Assembly (NCBI GenBank): GCA_903866395.1 | Contig: CAIPNM010000084.1 | Span: 1 to 39,501 of the forward strand | Reading direction: 5' to 3' | Length of the DNA: 39,501 bases | DNA from: an uncultured bacterium | GTDB lineage: Bacteria > Pseudomonadota > Gammaproteobacteria > Burkholderiales > Burkholderiaceae_E | Position numbers and translations under genes: made by a program | Part shown: piece by piece, positions 24,632-33,493 of the stretch | Layout of the letters: the number at the start of each line of letters is the position of its first letter | Position numbering within the stretch: the first letter of the stretch is position 1 | The notes under the pieces: generated by a model | The model's database searches: none | What the model saw: only the letters and a program-made list of their open reading frames with translations | What the model was told of the DNA's origin: nothing

Positions 24632-27040
24632 ATGACCCGCCGATCGCCCCCGCCTGACTCTGGATCCGTGCCGCCCCCCGCCAAGCGGCCCCTTCGCTTA
24701 GGGCGGCTGCTGCTCGCGCTCGCCGTGGCGCCCTTCGCGCTCGCCGCTGCCATCGTGCTCACCGGGTCGCTCGCCACCCTGCTCATCAATGACCGGTTGC
24801 CGCCGCTCGACTCGCTCCTCGACTACAAGCCGCGTATTCCGCTTCGCATCCTCACCGCCGACGGCGTCCTGATCGGAGAATTTGGCGAGGAGCGACGAAC
24901 CTTCGTGCGCGTCCAGGACGTTCCCGAGGTCATGAAAAACGCAATCGTCGCCGCCGAAGACGCGCGCTTCTTCGAGCATGTGGGTATCGATCTGATCGGC
25001 GTGGCGCGGGCCGCGGTAGTCAATCTTCTGTCGGGTGGCACCGAACAGGGGGCAAGCACCATCACGATGCAACTCGCGCGCGAGTTTTTTCTGTCACCCG
25101 AGCGCACCTACACCCGCAAAATCGTTGAGATTCTGATTGCGCTACGGATCGAGGAAACGCTCAGCAAAGAACAAATCCTCGAGCTCTACATCAATCAGAT
25201 TTTTCTCGGTAAGCGCGCCTATGGCTTCGCGGCGGCCGCGCAAACCTACTTCGGTAAGCCCCTCGCCGAACTGAGCGCGGGGCAGGCGGCGATGCTTGCG
25301 GGCCTGCCCAAAGCGCCCTCCCGGTTCAACCCGATGGTCAACCCCAAACGCGCCACCGAGCGCCAGCGCTATATCCTGCGCCGCATGCGTGACGCCGGGT
25401 TTCTCACCGATGTGCAGTACCAGGCCGCCCTCGACGAGCCGCTGCGGCTTGCCAAGCCCCGTCAGGAACTCCTGCCGCTTGCACCGCACGCCGCAGAAAT
25501 GGCACGGCAGCTTGCCTGGGAACAGTTCCGCGAGGACACCTACTCGGCGGGCCTGGTGGTGCACACCACCCTGATCGCAGCCGAGCAACGCGCGGCCAAC
25601 GCGGCGGTGCGGGCCGGACTGCTCGAATACGATCGACGCTACGGCTACCGTGGACCCGAAGCACAGATCGAGCTTTCCACCAACGCACGGCGGGCCGAAG
25701 AACAGGTCGAAACCGCGCTGGGCGAAGCTGACGATGTCGATGAGTTCATCGCTGCGGTCGTGCTGCAGGCCTCGGCTGGCCGAGTGACCGTCACGCGCGG
25801 CCGCAATACCGAACCGGTCAGCATTCAGGGCGAGGGCCTGCGTTTTGTTGCAAGCGCGCTCACCGACCGGGCCGCACCGGCCCGCCGAATCCGCCGGGGG
25901 TCGCTGGTCCGAATCGTCGAAACCCGCAACGGACAATTCGAAATCAGCCAGCTCCCTGATGTCGAGGCGGCGCTGGTAGCAATCGCCCCGGTTGATGGCG
26001 CGATCCGGGCCATGGTGGGTGGGTTTGATTTTTCCCGGAACAAGTTCAATCGCGTCACACAGGCCTGGCGCCAGCCCGGGTCAAGCTTCAAGCCCTTCAT
26101 CTTTTCGGCAGCGCTCGAAAAGGGCTTTCTGACCAGCTCCATCGTGAACGACGCGCCCGTCCAGATCGACCCCCGCCGAACCGGCGATCGGCTCTGGGAG
26201 CCCAAAAACTATGATGGCCGCTTCGAGGGCCCGATGACGCTGCGCGAGGCCATGGCCAAGTCCAAGAACATGGTCTCGATCCGGCTGATCGATGCCATCG
26301 GCCCGAACTATGCGCAGTCCTATGTCACCCGGTTCGGCTTTGATGCCGAGCGCCACCCGCCCTATCTCACGATGGCCCTGGGCGCAGGATCGGTGACGCC
26401 GCTCCAGATGGCCGCTGGCTATTCGGTGTTTGCCAACGGCGGCTACCGGGTCGATCCCTATCTCATCACGCGCATCACCGACACGCAGGGCCGGATGCTC
26501 GCCCAGGCGCGTCCCGGGCGGGCGGGTGATGAAGCGCGCCGGGCAATCGACGCCCGCAATGCATTCCTGGTCGACAGCCTGCTGCAGACCGTGGTCTCAA
26601 GCGGCACGGCAACACGGGCGCAATCGCTCAAGCGACAAGATCTAGCGGGCAAGACCGGCACCACCAACGACGCGCACGATGCCTGGTTCGTCGGCTACAA
26701 CCCGGCGATTGCCGCTGCGGTCTGGGTCGGTCATGACCAACCGAGAAAGCTCGGCGAGCGGGAAACCGGCGGCGGCCTCGCGCTCCCCATCTGGATCAAC
26801 TACATGGGTCAGGCGCTCTCACGCTCGCCTGAAATCACGCGCGTGCAGCCGCCTGGTGTGGTGAAGCTTGATGGCGAGTTTTATCTCACCGAAACGCGGC
26901 CGGGACAGGGAATTCGGAGCCTCGGGGTCGATGAGCGGCCCTCGGCGGTGCCCCCGCCGCCCGCGCCGCGGTTTGACTCGGGTGTCCAATGGCGGGGCGA
27001 TGCGCCCGTGACCGCAGCACTGACCGAGCCACGACGCTAA
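24632..27040 (+). CDS. mrcA: Penicillin-binding protein 1A
   Basis: A bifunctional peptidoglycan glycosyltransferase/transpeptidase anchored in the inner membrane, 802 residues. A cytoplasmic Pro/Arg-rich tail is followed by a membrane helix at about 24-47. The GT51 domain has catalytic Glu109 in AAEDARFFEH and the GASTITMQLARE motif. An OB-like linker precedes the transpeptidase domain with Ser484 in SSFK, SKN at 544-546 and KTGTT from Lys674. The C-terminus is proline-rich. All catalytic motifs are intact. It heads the mrcA side of the conserved cyaY-lptM-lysA neighbourhood. Confidence 0.96.
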   Translation: MTRRSPPPDSGSVPPPAKRPLRLGRLLLALAVAPFALAAAIVLTGSLATLLINDRLPPLDSLLDYKPRIPLRILTADGVLIGEFGEERRTFVRVQDVPEVMKNAIVAAEDARFFEHVGIDLIGVARAAVVNLLSGGTEQGASTITMQLAREFFLSPERTYTRKIVEILIALRIEETLSKEQILELYINQIFLGKRAYGFAAAAQTYFGKPLAELSAGQAAMLAGLPKAPSRFNPMVNPKRATERQRYILRRMRDAGFLTDVQYQAALDEPLRLAKPRQELLPLAPHAAEMARQLAWEQFREDTYSAGLVVHTTLIAAEQRAANAAVRAGLLEYDRRYGYRGPEAQIELSTNARRAEEQVETALGEADDVDEFIAAVVLQASAGRVTVTRGRNTEPVSIQGEGLRFVASALTDRAAPARRIRRGSLVRIVETRNGQFEISQLPDVEAALVAIAPVDGAIRAMVGGFDFSRNKFNRVTQAWRQPGSSFKPFIFSAALEKGFLTSSIVNDAPVQIDPRRTGDRLWEPKNYDGRFEGPMTLREAMAKSKNMVSIRLIDAIGPNYAQSYVTRFGFDAERHPPYLTMALGAGSVTPLQMAAGYSVFANGGYRVDPYLITRITDTQGRMLAQARPGRAGDEARRAIDARNAFLVDSLLQTVVSSGTATRAQSLKRQDLAGKTGTTNDAHDAWFVGYNPAIAAAVWVGHDQPRKLGERETGGGLALPIWINYMGQALSRSPEITRVQPPGVVKLDGEFYLTETRPGQGIRSLGVDERPSAVPPPPAPRFDSGVQWRGDAPVTAALTEPRR

Positions 27041-27058
27041 TCGGCGCTGGTCGCCCCG

Positions 27059-27382
27059 TCAGCGCCCGGCGAGCCTCACCGCCACGCCACCCTGCGCGCT
27101 CACCCAGCGTGACAGACAGGCAAAGAGCTCACCCGCACCGCGTGTATCGAGCCATTGACCGGCCTCGCGCCGAAAGTGAAAGCCGCCAGCGCGGCAGGCC
27201 ACCCAAAGCTCACGCACCGCTTCCTGACCATTGATCACGATCTTCGAGTCGTCATCAAACTCGAGCGTCAGCACCGGCCCGCTGCGATGGGTATCGATGT
27301 CGATCGCCGAGGCATCGAGCGCGTCCTCAATGGCCCGCAGGGTCTGGTCGATCAGATGCTCAAAGGGCGCTTCGGTGCTCAT
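27059..27382 (-). CDS. cyaY: Frataxin-like iron-binding protein
   Basis: A 107-residue CyaY/frataxin homologue, thought to regulate iron supply to Fe-S cluster assembly in the cytoplasm. The acidic first helix (FEHLIDQTLRAIEDALDA) is followed by the beta sheet with VLTLEFDDDSKIVINGQEA and LWVACRAGGFHFR, matching the family. Length is normal. It is convergent with mrcA and divergent from lptM, as in Neisseria and Burkholderiales. Confidence 0.93.
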   Translation of the reverse strand: MSTEAPFEHLIDQTLRAIEDALDASAIDIDTHRSGPVLTLEFDDDSKIVINGQEAVRELWVACRAGGFHFRREAGQWLDTRGAGELFACLSRWVSAQGGVAVRLAGR

Positions 27383-27432
27383 GCTAGACTGCCTTGGTCA
27401 TGGAGAAGGGGCCTGTCCGGGTAGCGGCGCTG

Positions 27433-27666
27433 ATGACTGCAACGACCACCGCGAAATCTGGTCAGTTCCGATCGCGGATTCTACTCACCACAGCTCTGCT
27501 ATCGCTCATTGCGCTGGCCGGCTGCGGTACCAAAGGGCCGCTGACCTCCAGTCCGCTGCCCAAGCGACCCTGCGCAGACGGTAGCCCCCCGCCCTGCACA
27601 ATTCGCCCGGCGCCTGATCTTTCCAACCCGTCCAGCCCGGCGCCCGATGCGCCCGCCAACCGATGA
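27433..27666 (+). CDS. lptM: LptM-type small lipoprotein
   Basis: A 77-residue lipoprotein with a hydrophobic signal and lipobox LAGC; Cys31 would be acylated. CGTKGPL immediately after is the hallmark of LptM (formerly YifL/LppL), which helps mature the LptD outer-membrane LPS translocon. The remainder is a proline-rich tail with two Cys (CADGSPPPC). The ATG at 27433 gives a normal signal length; an in-frame ATG at 27400 would add 11 residues. The stop overlaps the lysA ATG by four bases (ATGA), giving the lptM-lysA pair seen widely in proteobacteria. Confidence 0.87.
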   Translation: MTATTTAKSGQFRSRILLTTALLSLIALAGCGTKGPLTSSPLPKRPCADGSPPPCTIRPAPDLSNPSSPAPDAPANR

Positions 27667-28922
27667 ACGCTTTCCTGTTTCGCGACGGCCAGCTCTACGC
27701 CGAAGATGTAGCACTTGAAGCCCTTGCTGCACGGTTTGGCACGCCCTGCTACGTTTACTCGCGCCGCGCCATCACCGACGCCTGGCGGGAATTTTCAGCG
27801 GCCTGCGCGGGGCGACGCGTACTGGTCTGCTATGCGCTCAAAGCCAATTCCAATCTTGCCGTGATCGATCTGCTCGCACGCGAGCAGGCGGGCTTTGACA
27901 TCGTCTCGGCAGGCGAACTGCGCCGCGTGCTCGCAGCCGGCGGCAGCGCGGCGCGCACCGTGTTTTCTGGGGTCGGTAAATCCTCCGCAGAGATTCGCGA
28001 AGCGCTCACGGCCGGCGTTCGCTGCTTCAACGTCGAGTCGCAGGCAGAGCTTGAGCGGCTCGACCAGATTGCGGGCGAGATGGGACGGCGCGCGCCCGTG
28101 TCGCTGCGCGTCAACCCCGATGTCGACGCGGGCACGCACCCGTACATTTCCACGGGTCTTCGCGAAAACAAGTTCGGTATCCCGCACGAAGACGTGCTGG
28201 CCGCCTATCAACGGGCGTGCGCGCTCCCACACCTTGATGTCGTAGGGATCGATTGCCACATCGGGTCTCAGATCACGAGTCTCGAGCCTTTCACCGCAGC
28301 ACTCGACAAGGTGCTCGAGCTCGTGGACCGCCTGCACGAAGCGGGGATCGAGCTACACCACATCGACCTGGGCGGGGGTCTGGGCATCAGCTATGACAAC
28401 GAGACGCCGCCCTCGCGGGCCGCGTTGATCAATGCCGTATTCAATCGACTCGATGCACACCCGCGCGGCGCCCGCTACGAAATCCTGTTCGAGTTTGGCC
28501 GTTCGATCGTGGGCAATGCGGGCGTGCTGCTCACCCGGGTCGAGTACCTCAAGCGTAACGGCGAGCACCGCTTCGCAATCGTCGATGCCGGCATGAACGA
28601 TCTCATGCGGCCAGCGCTCTATGAAGCCTGGCATGGCGTGCAACCGGTGCGGCCGCGCGAGGGCGAGTCGGCGCAGTTCGACATCGTTGGTCCAGTGTGC
28701 GAGTCGGGCGACTGGCTCGCGCGCGGACGACAGCTCTGCCTCGCCGAGGGCGACCTGCTTGCGGTCATGTCCGCTGGCGCCTACGGCATGGCCATGAGCT
28801 CCAACTACAACACCCGGCCACGCGCCGCCGAGGTGCTGGTCGATGGCGAACGCATACACCTCATCCGCGAGCGTGAGTCCATCGAGTCGTTATTCGCGCT
28901 CGAGCACCGCCTGCCCGACTGA
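27663..28922 (+). CDS. lysA: Diaminopimelate decarboxylase
   Basis: A PLP enzyme making L-lysine from meso-diaminopimelate, 419 residues. The PLP lysine sits in CYALKANSN near residue 60, followed by HIGSQI, the phosphate-binding GGGLGISY, the substrate-contact Cys in GPVCESGDWLA, and the C-terminal SAGAYGMAMSSNYN. All are typical of bacterial LysA. The start overlaps the lptM stop. It is convergent with msrQ. Confidence 0.97.
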   Translation: MNAFLFRDGQLYAEDVALEALAARFGTPCYVYSRRAITDAWREFSAACAGRRVLVCYALKANSNLAVIDLLAREQAGFDIVSAGELRRVLAAGGSAARTVFSGVGKSSAEIREALTAGVRCFNVESQAELERLDQIAGEMGRRAPVSLRVNPDVDAGTHPYISTGLRENKFGIPHEDVLAAYQRACALPHLDVVGIDCHIGSQITSLEPFTAALDKVLELVDRLHEAGIELHHIDLGGGLGISYDNETPPSRAALINAVFNRLDAHPRGARYEILFEFGRSIVGNAGVLLTRVEYLKRNGEHRFAIVDAGMNDLMRPALYEAWHGVQPVRPREGESAQFDIVGPVCESGDWLARGRQLCLAEGDLLAVMSAGAYGMAMSSNYNTRPRAAEVLVDGERIHLIRERESIESLFALEHRLPD

Positions 28923-28936
28923 AGGAGGAGAGGCCG

Positions 28937-29524
28937 TCAGCGGCGAAGGCGCACCACCACGCGCCACCCGAGGAGCGCAGCCAGTGCCAACGCATAGAGC
29001 GCGGGCTCGGTCACATCGGCTTTGCCAGCCTTGTGCCACCAGTAGTGAAGCACCGCCAGCACCGCGGCCGCATAGACCAGCCGATGGAGCGTCGACCATC
29101 GGCGCCCCAGCCTGCGAACCATCGCGTCAGTCGATGTGAGGGCAAGAGGAATGAGCAAGACCAGCGCAGCGAACCCGGCAGTGATGAAGGGACGCTTGAG
29201 CACATCACTGATCATCGGGGCGATCTCAAACCAGTGCTCGAGCCAGACCCAGGTTGCAAGGTGCGCCAGGGCGTAGGCAAAGCTTGCCAGTCCGAGTGGG
29301 CGACGCAGTCGCATCAGCCACCCGGCTCCGGTGAGTCGCCGAAGCGGACTCACCGATAGAGCAAGCAGCAGGAAGACCAAGGTCCAGGTGCCGCTTGAGC
29401 GGGTCACAAACTCAACCGGGTTGGCGCCCGCCCGATCCAGCACCGGCCAGAGCACCAGCCGAAACATCGGCAGCATCGAGGCCGCGATCACCAGACCGCG
29501 GACCCAGGCGATCGACAGCCACAC
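28937..29524 (-). CDS. msrQ: Haem-binding membrane subunit MsrQ
   Basis: The inner-membrane b-haem partner that supplies electrons from the quinone pool to MsrP. The 195-residue protein has about six hydrophobic helices. Conserved features seen include NPVEFVTRSSGTW, the RRPLGLASFAYALAHLATW segment with a candidate haem His, and LGRRWSTLHRLVYAAAVLAV with another His. It begins with GTG, 17 bases after the msrP stop on the same strand, so the pair is an operon. No in-frame ATG lies upstream. Confidence 0.92.
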   Translation of the reverse strand: MWLSIAWVRGLVIAASMLPMFRLVLWPVLDRAGANPVEFVTRSSGTWTLVFLLLALSVSPLRRLTGAGWLMRLRRPLGLASFAYALAHLATWVWLEHWFEIAPMISDVLKRPFITAGFAALVLLIPLALTSTDAMVRRLGRRWSTLHRLVYAAAVLAVLHYWWHKAGKADVTEPALYALALAALLGWRVVVRLRR

Positions 29525-29541
29525 GGACGCGCCCGGCCGCG

Positions 29542-30534
29542 TCAGAAGTTGCGTCGCAGATCCATCCCGGCGTAGAGGCTCCCAACCTGGTCGGCATAGC
29601 CATTCATCATCAGCGTGGGGCGGCGGCGCTGCATGAACCCATCCTCACCGAGCCTGCGCTCAGTGGCCTGCGACCAGCGGGGATGGCTCACTTCGGGATT
29701 GACGTTGGAATAGAAGCCGTATTCCTCGGGCGACGAGCGCATCCAACTGGTGTTGGGCTGTTTCTCGACAAAGCGGATGCTCACCAGCGACTTGGCGCTC
29801 TTGAAGCCATACTTCCAGGGCACGACCAGCCGCACTGGCGCGCCATTCTGGTTGGGCAGCACCTCACCGTACAGCCCGACCGTAAAGAGGGTCAGCGGAT
29901 GCATGGCCTCATCGAGCCGTAGCGCTTCCATATAGGGCCAGGTGATGACCGGAATTGCGAGCCCGTTCATTTGTTTCGGGTCTGCGAGCGTCACGAATTC
30001 CACATAGCGTGCTTTCGAGGTGGGCTCGACGCGGCGGATTAATTCGGCAAGCGGATAGCCGATCCAGGGGATCACCATCGACCAGCCCTCGACACAGCGC
30101 ATCCGGTAAATGCGCTCCTCGAGCGGCGCGAGCGTGAGCAGCTCCTCGATATCGAAGCTACGAGGCTTGGCCACCTCGCCCTCGACGCGAACCGACCAGG
30201 GGCGCGTGCGCAGACGATGGGCGTGTTTGACCGGATCGTCCTTCTCGGTGCCAAACTCGTAGAAATTGTTGTAGGTGGTGACGACCTTGTAGGGCGTGGC
30301 ACGCTCGGGGGTAGAGAGTTTCGAAGCGGTCGCCGCAAGTTTCTGCGCCTTGGGATCGCCGCCCTGCATGATGGCGCTGGAGGCCTGCGCCTCAGTTGGC
30401 GCGAGTGCGGGTAGCGCTGCCCCAAGCGCGGTGCCGCCTGCGGCCGCAAGCAGTTGGCGCCGGTTACGCCACACCTCACGAGGCGTAATGTCTGAGACTG
30501 GCGGCGTGCTCGCGTCGTGCGTTCGGATCAGCAT
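29542..30534 (-). CDS. msrP: Periplasmic methionine-sulfoxide reductase catalytic subunit
   Basis: A molybdopterin enzyme repairing oxidised methionines of periplasmic proteins. The 330-residue precursor has a twin-arginine signal ([15 protein letters not shown], Arg25-Arg26). The molybdenum-ligating Cys147 is in [10 protein letters not shown], corresponding to the known Cys of Escherichia coli MsrP, with [20 protein letters not shown] later. The start at 30534 is supported by AGGAG eight bases upstream. The open frame continues 27 codons further upstream and is treated separately in the findings. It forms an operon with msrQ. Confidence 0.95.
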   Translation of the reverse strand: MLIRTHDASTPPVSDITPREVWRNRRQLLAAAGGTALGAALPALAPTEAQASSAIMQGGDPKAQKLAATASKLSTPERATPYKVVTTYNNFYEFGTEKDDPVKHAHRLRTRPWSVRVEGEVAKPRSFDIEELLTLAPLEERIYRMRCVEGWSMVIPWIGYPLAELIRRVEPTSKARYVEFVTLADPKQMNGLAIPVITWPYMEALRLDEAMHPLTLFTVGLYGEVLPNQNGAPVRLVVPWKYGFKSAKSLVSIRFVEKQPNTSWMRSSPEEYGFYSNVNPEVSHPRWSQATERRLGEDGFMQRRRPTLMMNGYADQVGSLYAGMDLRRNF

Positions 30535-30772
30535 GTCGGCTCCTGGGTGTGAAGTGCGATCTTCGCAGAGCCGGCACCAGCCGCGCGTGAACACCCCCAC
30601 AACGCGACAGCCCAAGGGTCCTGCGAAGGCAAGATGAACGATGCTGCCCTGGCTTGACGAACCAGAAAGAGCCCGAGCGCCGCATTCGCAGCGGCCGGCC
30701 CATACAAGTGTAGACGGGATCGCGCGGCGAGGCCGGGGCGAATGCAGCGCGCCCGGCGACCGCGCTTAAGCC
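30535..30772. other. Non-coding gap between cytochrome c4 and msrP
   Basis: A 238-bp stretch with no convincing gene. In the order I remember from Burkholderiales this place holds the cytochrome c assembly genes resB and ccsA; no clear remnant of either was recognised. A short minus-strand stretch just before msrP reads [11 protein letters not shown], which is glutaredoxin-like but probably chance. No terminator with a T-run was seen. Confidence 0.5.
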
Positions 30773-31417
30773 TTATCGAAGGCCGGCGATATAGTCGGAA
30801 ACAGCCTTGATCTCGACGTCGGAAAGTCGAGCAGAGATGGCAGTCATGGACGCGTTGTTTGCTCGCGTGCCCTGACGGAATCCCGTGAGCTGGGACTCGG
30901 TGTACTCGGCATATTGGCCCTGAAGACGCGGGTATTGGGCGGGCAGGCCGGCGCCGCTCGGGCCATGACAGCCCGCGCACGCCGGAACACCCTTCGCCGC
31001 AATGCCGCCCCGGTAGATGTTGCGCCCAAGTTCGACCAAGGTCTTGTCGCGCGCGGCAGCCGGCGTGAGCGGTTGCGACGCATAGAAAGCGGCCACATTA
31101 CGCATGTCGTCTGACGACAGCTGCGCAGCGAACGCCCCCATGATGGCGTTGTTACGCTCCGGCTCTTTCGCGCCGGGCTTCGCCTTGAAGTTGGCGAGCT
31201 GCTTGGCGAGATACTCAGCATGCTGGCCGGCGAGCTTCGGGTTGGCGGGTGTGGGGCTGTTGCCGTCCGCACCATGGCAGCCGGCGCAGACCTGAGAGGC
31301 GATGTCAGCGCCCTTTTTTAGGTCGGGCTTGCCCGCGGACTGGGCAAGCGTGGTCGAACTCACGGCAAGGCCGAGCGCGGTCAGAATGGAGGCGACAATC
31401 GAGACAGAACGGAGCAT
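30773..31417 (-). CDS. Di-haem cytochrome c4-type protein
   Basis: A periplasmic electron carrier, 214 residues, with a Sec signal (about 1-25, ending TTLAQS) and two cytochrome c domains. Haem sites are CAGCH at 44-48 and CAGCH at 147-151, with Met-containing segments (NNAIMGAF; NNASMTAI) that fit axial ligands. The repeat of the same half (ELGRNIYRGG versus KKGADIASQV) is the c4 pattern. The start at 31417 gives a normal signal peptide; an in-frame extension to 31459 is unlikely. It is divergent from engB, as is common in betaproteobacteria. Confidence 0.92.
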   Translation of the reverse strand: MLRSVSIVASILTALGLAVSSTTLAQSAGKPDLKKGADIASQVCAGCHGADGNSPTPANPKLAGQHAEYLAKQLANFKAKPGAKEPERNNAIMGAFAAQLSSDDMRNVAAFYASQPLTPAAARDKTLVELGRNIYRGGIAAKGVPACAGCHGPSGAGLPAQYPRLQGQYAEYTESQLTGFRQGTRANNASMTAISARLSDVEIKAVSDYIAGLR

Positions 31418-31450
31418 GGCGGACCCGGTGCGGCGAGACACAAACCTGAA

Positions 31451-31460
31451 ATTGTACAAT
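31451..31460. promoter_or_regulatory. Palindromic -10 candidate in cytochrome c4/engB gap
   Basis: ATTGTACAAT is a perfect 10-bp palindrome that presents TACAAT (5 of 6 to the sigma70 -10) on both strands. It sits 34 bases before the cytochrome c4 start and could serve both divergent genes. The -35 regions are weak. The remainder of this 199-bp gap, up to the engB GTG at 31617, holds no gene. Confidence 0.4.
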
Positions 31461-31616
31461 ACCGCCGGAGATCGACGGCCATCGACCGAGCTCGCACAGC
31501 AGGTTCGGTGTTGTCGTCTTCCACCCCCGGGTCGCGCGGGCGCCTCCTCTGTAAGCGATCCGCCGCCGCATGGCCCCCTTTCACCGCGCGACCTGCTCGC
31601 GCGCTAGGCCTCTCCC

Positions 31617-32249
31617 GTGTCATCGCTTCTTCTCACCGCCCGTTTTGCCACCACGGTCGCGCGCCTCGATCAGCTCCCGCCTCCGGGCGCGCCCGAGGTG
31701 GTGTTTGTCGGTCGCTCCAACGCGGGCAAGTCTTCTGCGATCAACACGCTCTGCCAGCGACGGCGCCTTGCTTTTTCAAGCAAAACACCGGGCCGCACCC
31801 AGGCGCTTAATTTTTTCGCGTTGGGCCCTGAGCACTTTGAGCCCACCGGCTATCTGGTTGATGCCCCCGGTTACGGATACGCCGCCACGCCTGCGACGGT
31901 CCGGGCTGGCTGGGATCGATTGGCCGGCCGCTACCTCGAGGCGCGTTCGAGCCTGGCCGGCATCGTACTGGTCATGGACTGCCGGCGTGGCGTCACTGTG
32001 CTCGATCGCCAGCTGCTTGATTTCATCCCGCCCGACCAGCGCGTCCTGGTGCTGCTCACCAAGTCAGACAAGCAGGGAAACGCCGAGCGCAGCCGAACGC
32101 TCGCGAGCGTGAAGCAAGCTCTTGACGACATGGTTCGTCATCTCAACTTGACGCTCACTGCCTTTTCGGCCAACACTGGACTTGGTGTGGAATCGGTACG
32201 CGTGCTGCTCGAGCGCTGGATCGTCGAGGCGCGCGAGCCGGCGGCCTGA
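31617..32249 (+). CDS. engB: Ribosome biogenesis GTPase YihA/YsxC/EngB
   Basis: An essential-type GTPase for 50S subunit assembly, 210 residues. G1 is GRSNAGKSS (32-40), switch region SKTPGRTQALNFF, G3 DAPGYGYA, G4 TKSD and G5 FSANTG. The start codon is GTG; the ATG-free upstream context and the family N-terminus (LLLTARFATTVARLDQLPP) support it. It is followed by hemB on the same strand, with a 188-bp gap containing an opposite-strand small RNA. Confidence 0.95.
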   Translation: MSSLLLTARFATTVARLDQLPPPGAPEVVFVGRSNAGKSSAINTLCQRRRLAFSSKTPGRTQALNFFALGPEHFEPTGYLVDAPGYGYAATPATVRAGWDRLAGRYLEARSSLAGIVLVMDCRRGVTVLDRQLLDFIPPDQRVLVLLTKSDKQGNAERSRTLASVKQALDDMVRHLNLTLTAFSANTGLGVESVRVLLERWIVEAREPAA

Positions 32250-32269
32250 GGGGTCCGCGCGCGGCAGGC

Positions 32270-32301
32270 AAAAAAAGCCCCGAACGCCTAGACGTTCGGG
32301 G
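32270..32301 (-). terminator. Intrinsic terminator of the small RNA
   Basis: On the minus strand a perfect 9-bp stem CCCCGAACG/CGTTCGGGG with a 6-base loop is followed by C and seven T. On the plus strand the same hairpin has the A-run before it and no T-run after, so it would not terminate engB transcripts efficiently. The orientation shows that the transcription unit it ends comes from the hemB side on the minus strand. Confidence 0.85.
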
Positions 32302-32370
32302 ACGAATGCCATCCGAGCCGGAGGGCGCCCGCTCAGGGAGGAGAAGCGGGAGATGACCAAAATCATCTGT
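32270..32370 (-). ncRNA. Candidate small RNA with anti-Shine-Dalgarno loop
   Basis: A complete small-RNA transcription unit opposite engB and hemB. The promoter is at 32376-32403, with a likely 5' end near 32370 and a 3' end at the T-run near 32270, about 101 nt. In order it holds hairpin I AGATGA-TTTTGG-TCATCT (32368-32351), hairpin II CCCGCT-N11-AGCGGG (32350-32328) and hairpin III GCC-C-TCCG-GCT-CGGA-T-GGC (32326-32308). A 9-bp terminator hairpin follows (32301-32278). The loop of hairpin II is TCTCCTCCCTG, complementary to ribosome-binding sites and mimicking the 16S rRNA 3' end. Position and design recall, from memory, the betaproteobacterial toxic small RNA family (Rfam) and possibly the hemB-associated motif. 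It could instead be a leader of hemB on the plus strand. Confidence 0.75.
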
Positions 32371-32375
32371 TGTTC

Positions 32376-32403
32376 ATGATACGTCGTGGACAAACGTGGT
32401 CAA
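32376..32403 (-). promoter_or_regulatory. Sigma70-like promoter of the small RNA
   Basis: On the minus strand, -35 TTGACC (32403-32398, 5 of 6 to consensus), a 16-bp spacer, then -10 TATCAT (32381-32376, 5 of 6). It is the best-matching complete promoter seen in the window, and it points away from hemB, opposite to both neighbours. A transcript would start near A at 32370 or 32368. The plus-strand TGGTCA (32397-32402) overlaps the same -35, so hemB transcription may compete. Confidence 0.7.
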
Positions 32404-32422
32404 GAATTAGTTGATTGTCTAA

Positions 32423-33457
<1,035 letters not shown>

Positions 33458-33466
33458 GGCAGGCTC

Positions 33467-33493
33467 GGCGGAGCCCTCACCGAGGGCTCCGCC
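33467..33493. terminator. Long hairpin between convergent hemB and cutA
   Basis: A perfect 12-bp inverted repeat (GGCGGAGCCCTC and its complement) around a 3-base loop starts 9 bases after the hemB stop. It covers the cutA stop codon (33477-33479) and its last codons. It lacks a clear T-run on either strand, so it may be a bidirectional transcription barrier or 3'-end stabiliser rather than a classic intrinsic terminator. Two copies of AGGCAGGCTCG (33443-33453 and 33457-33467) precede it. Confidence 0.55.
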
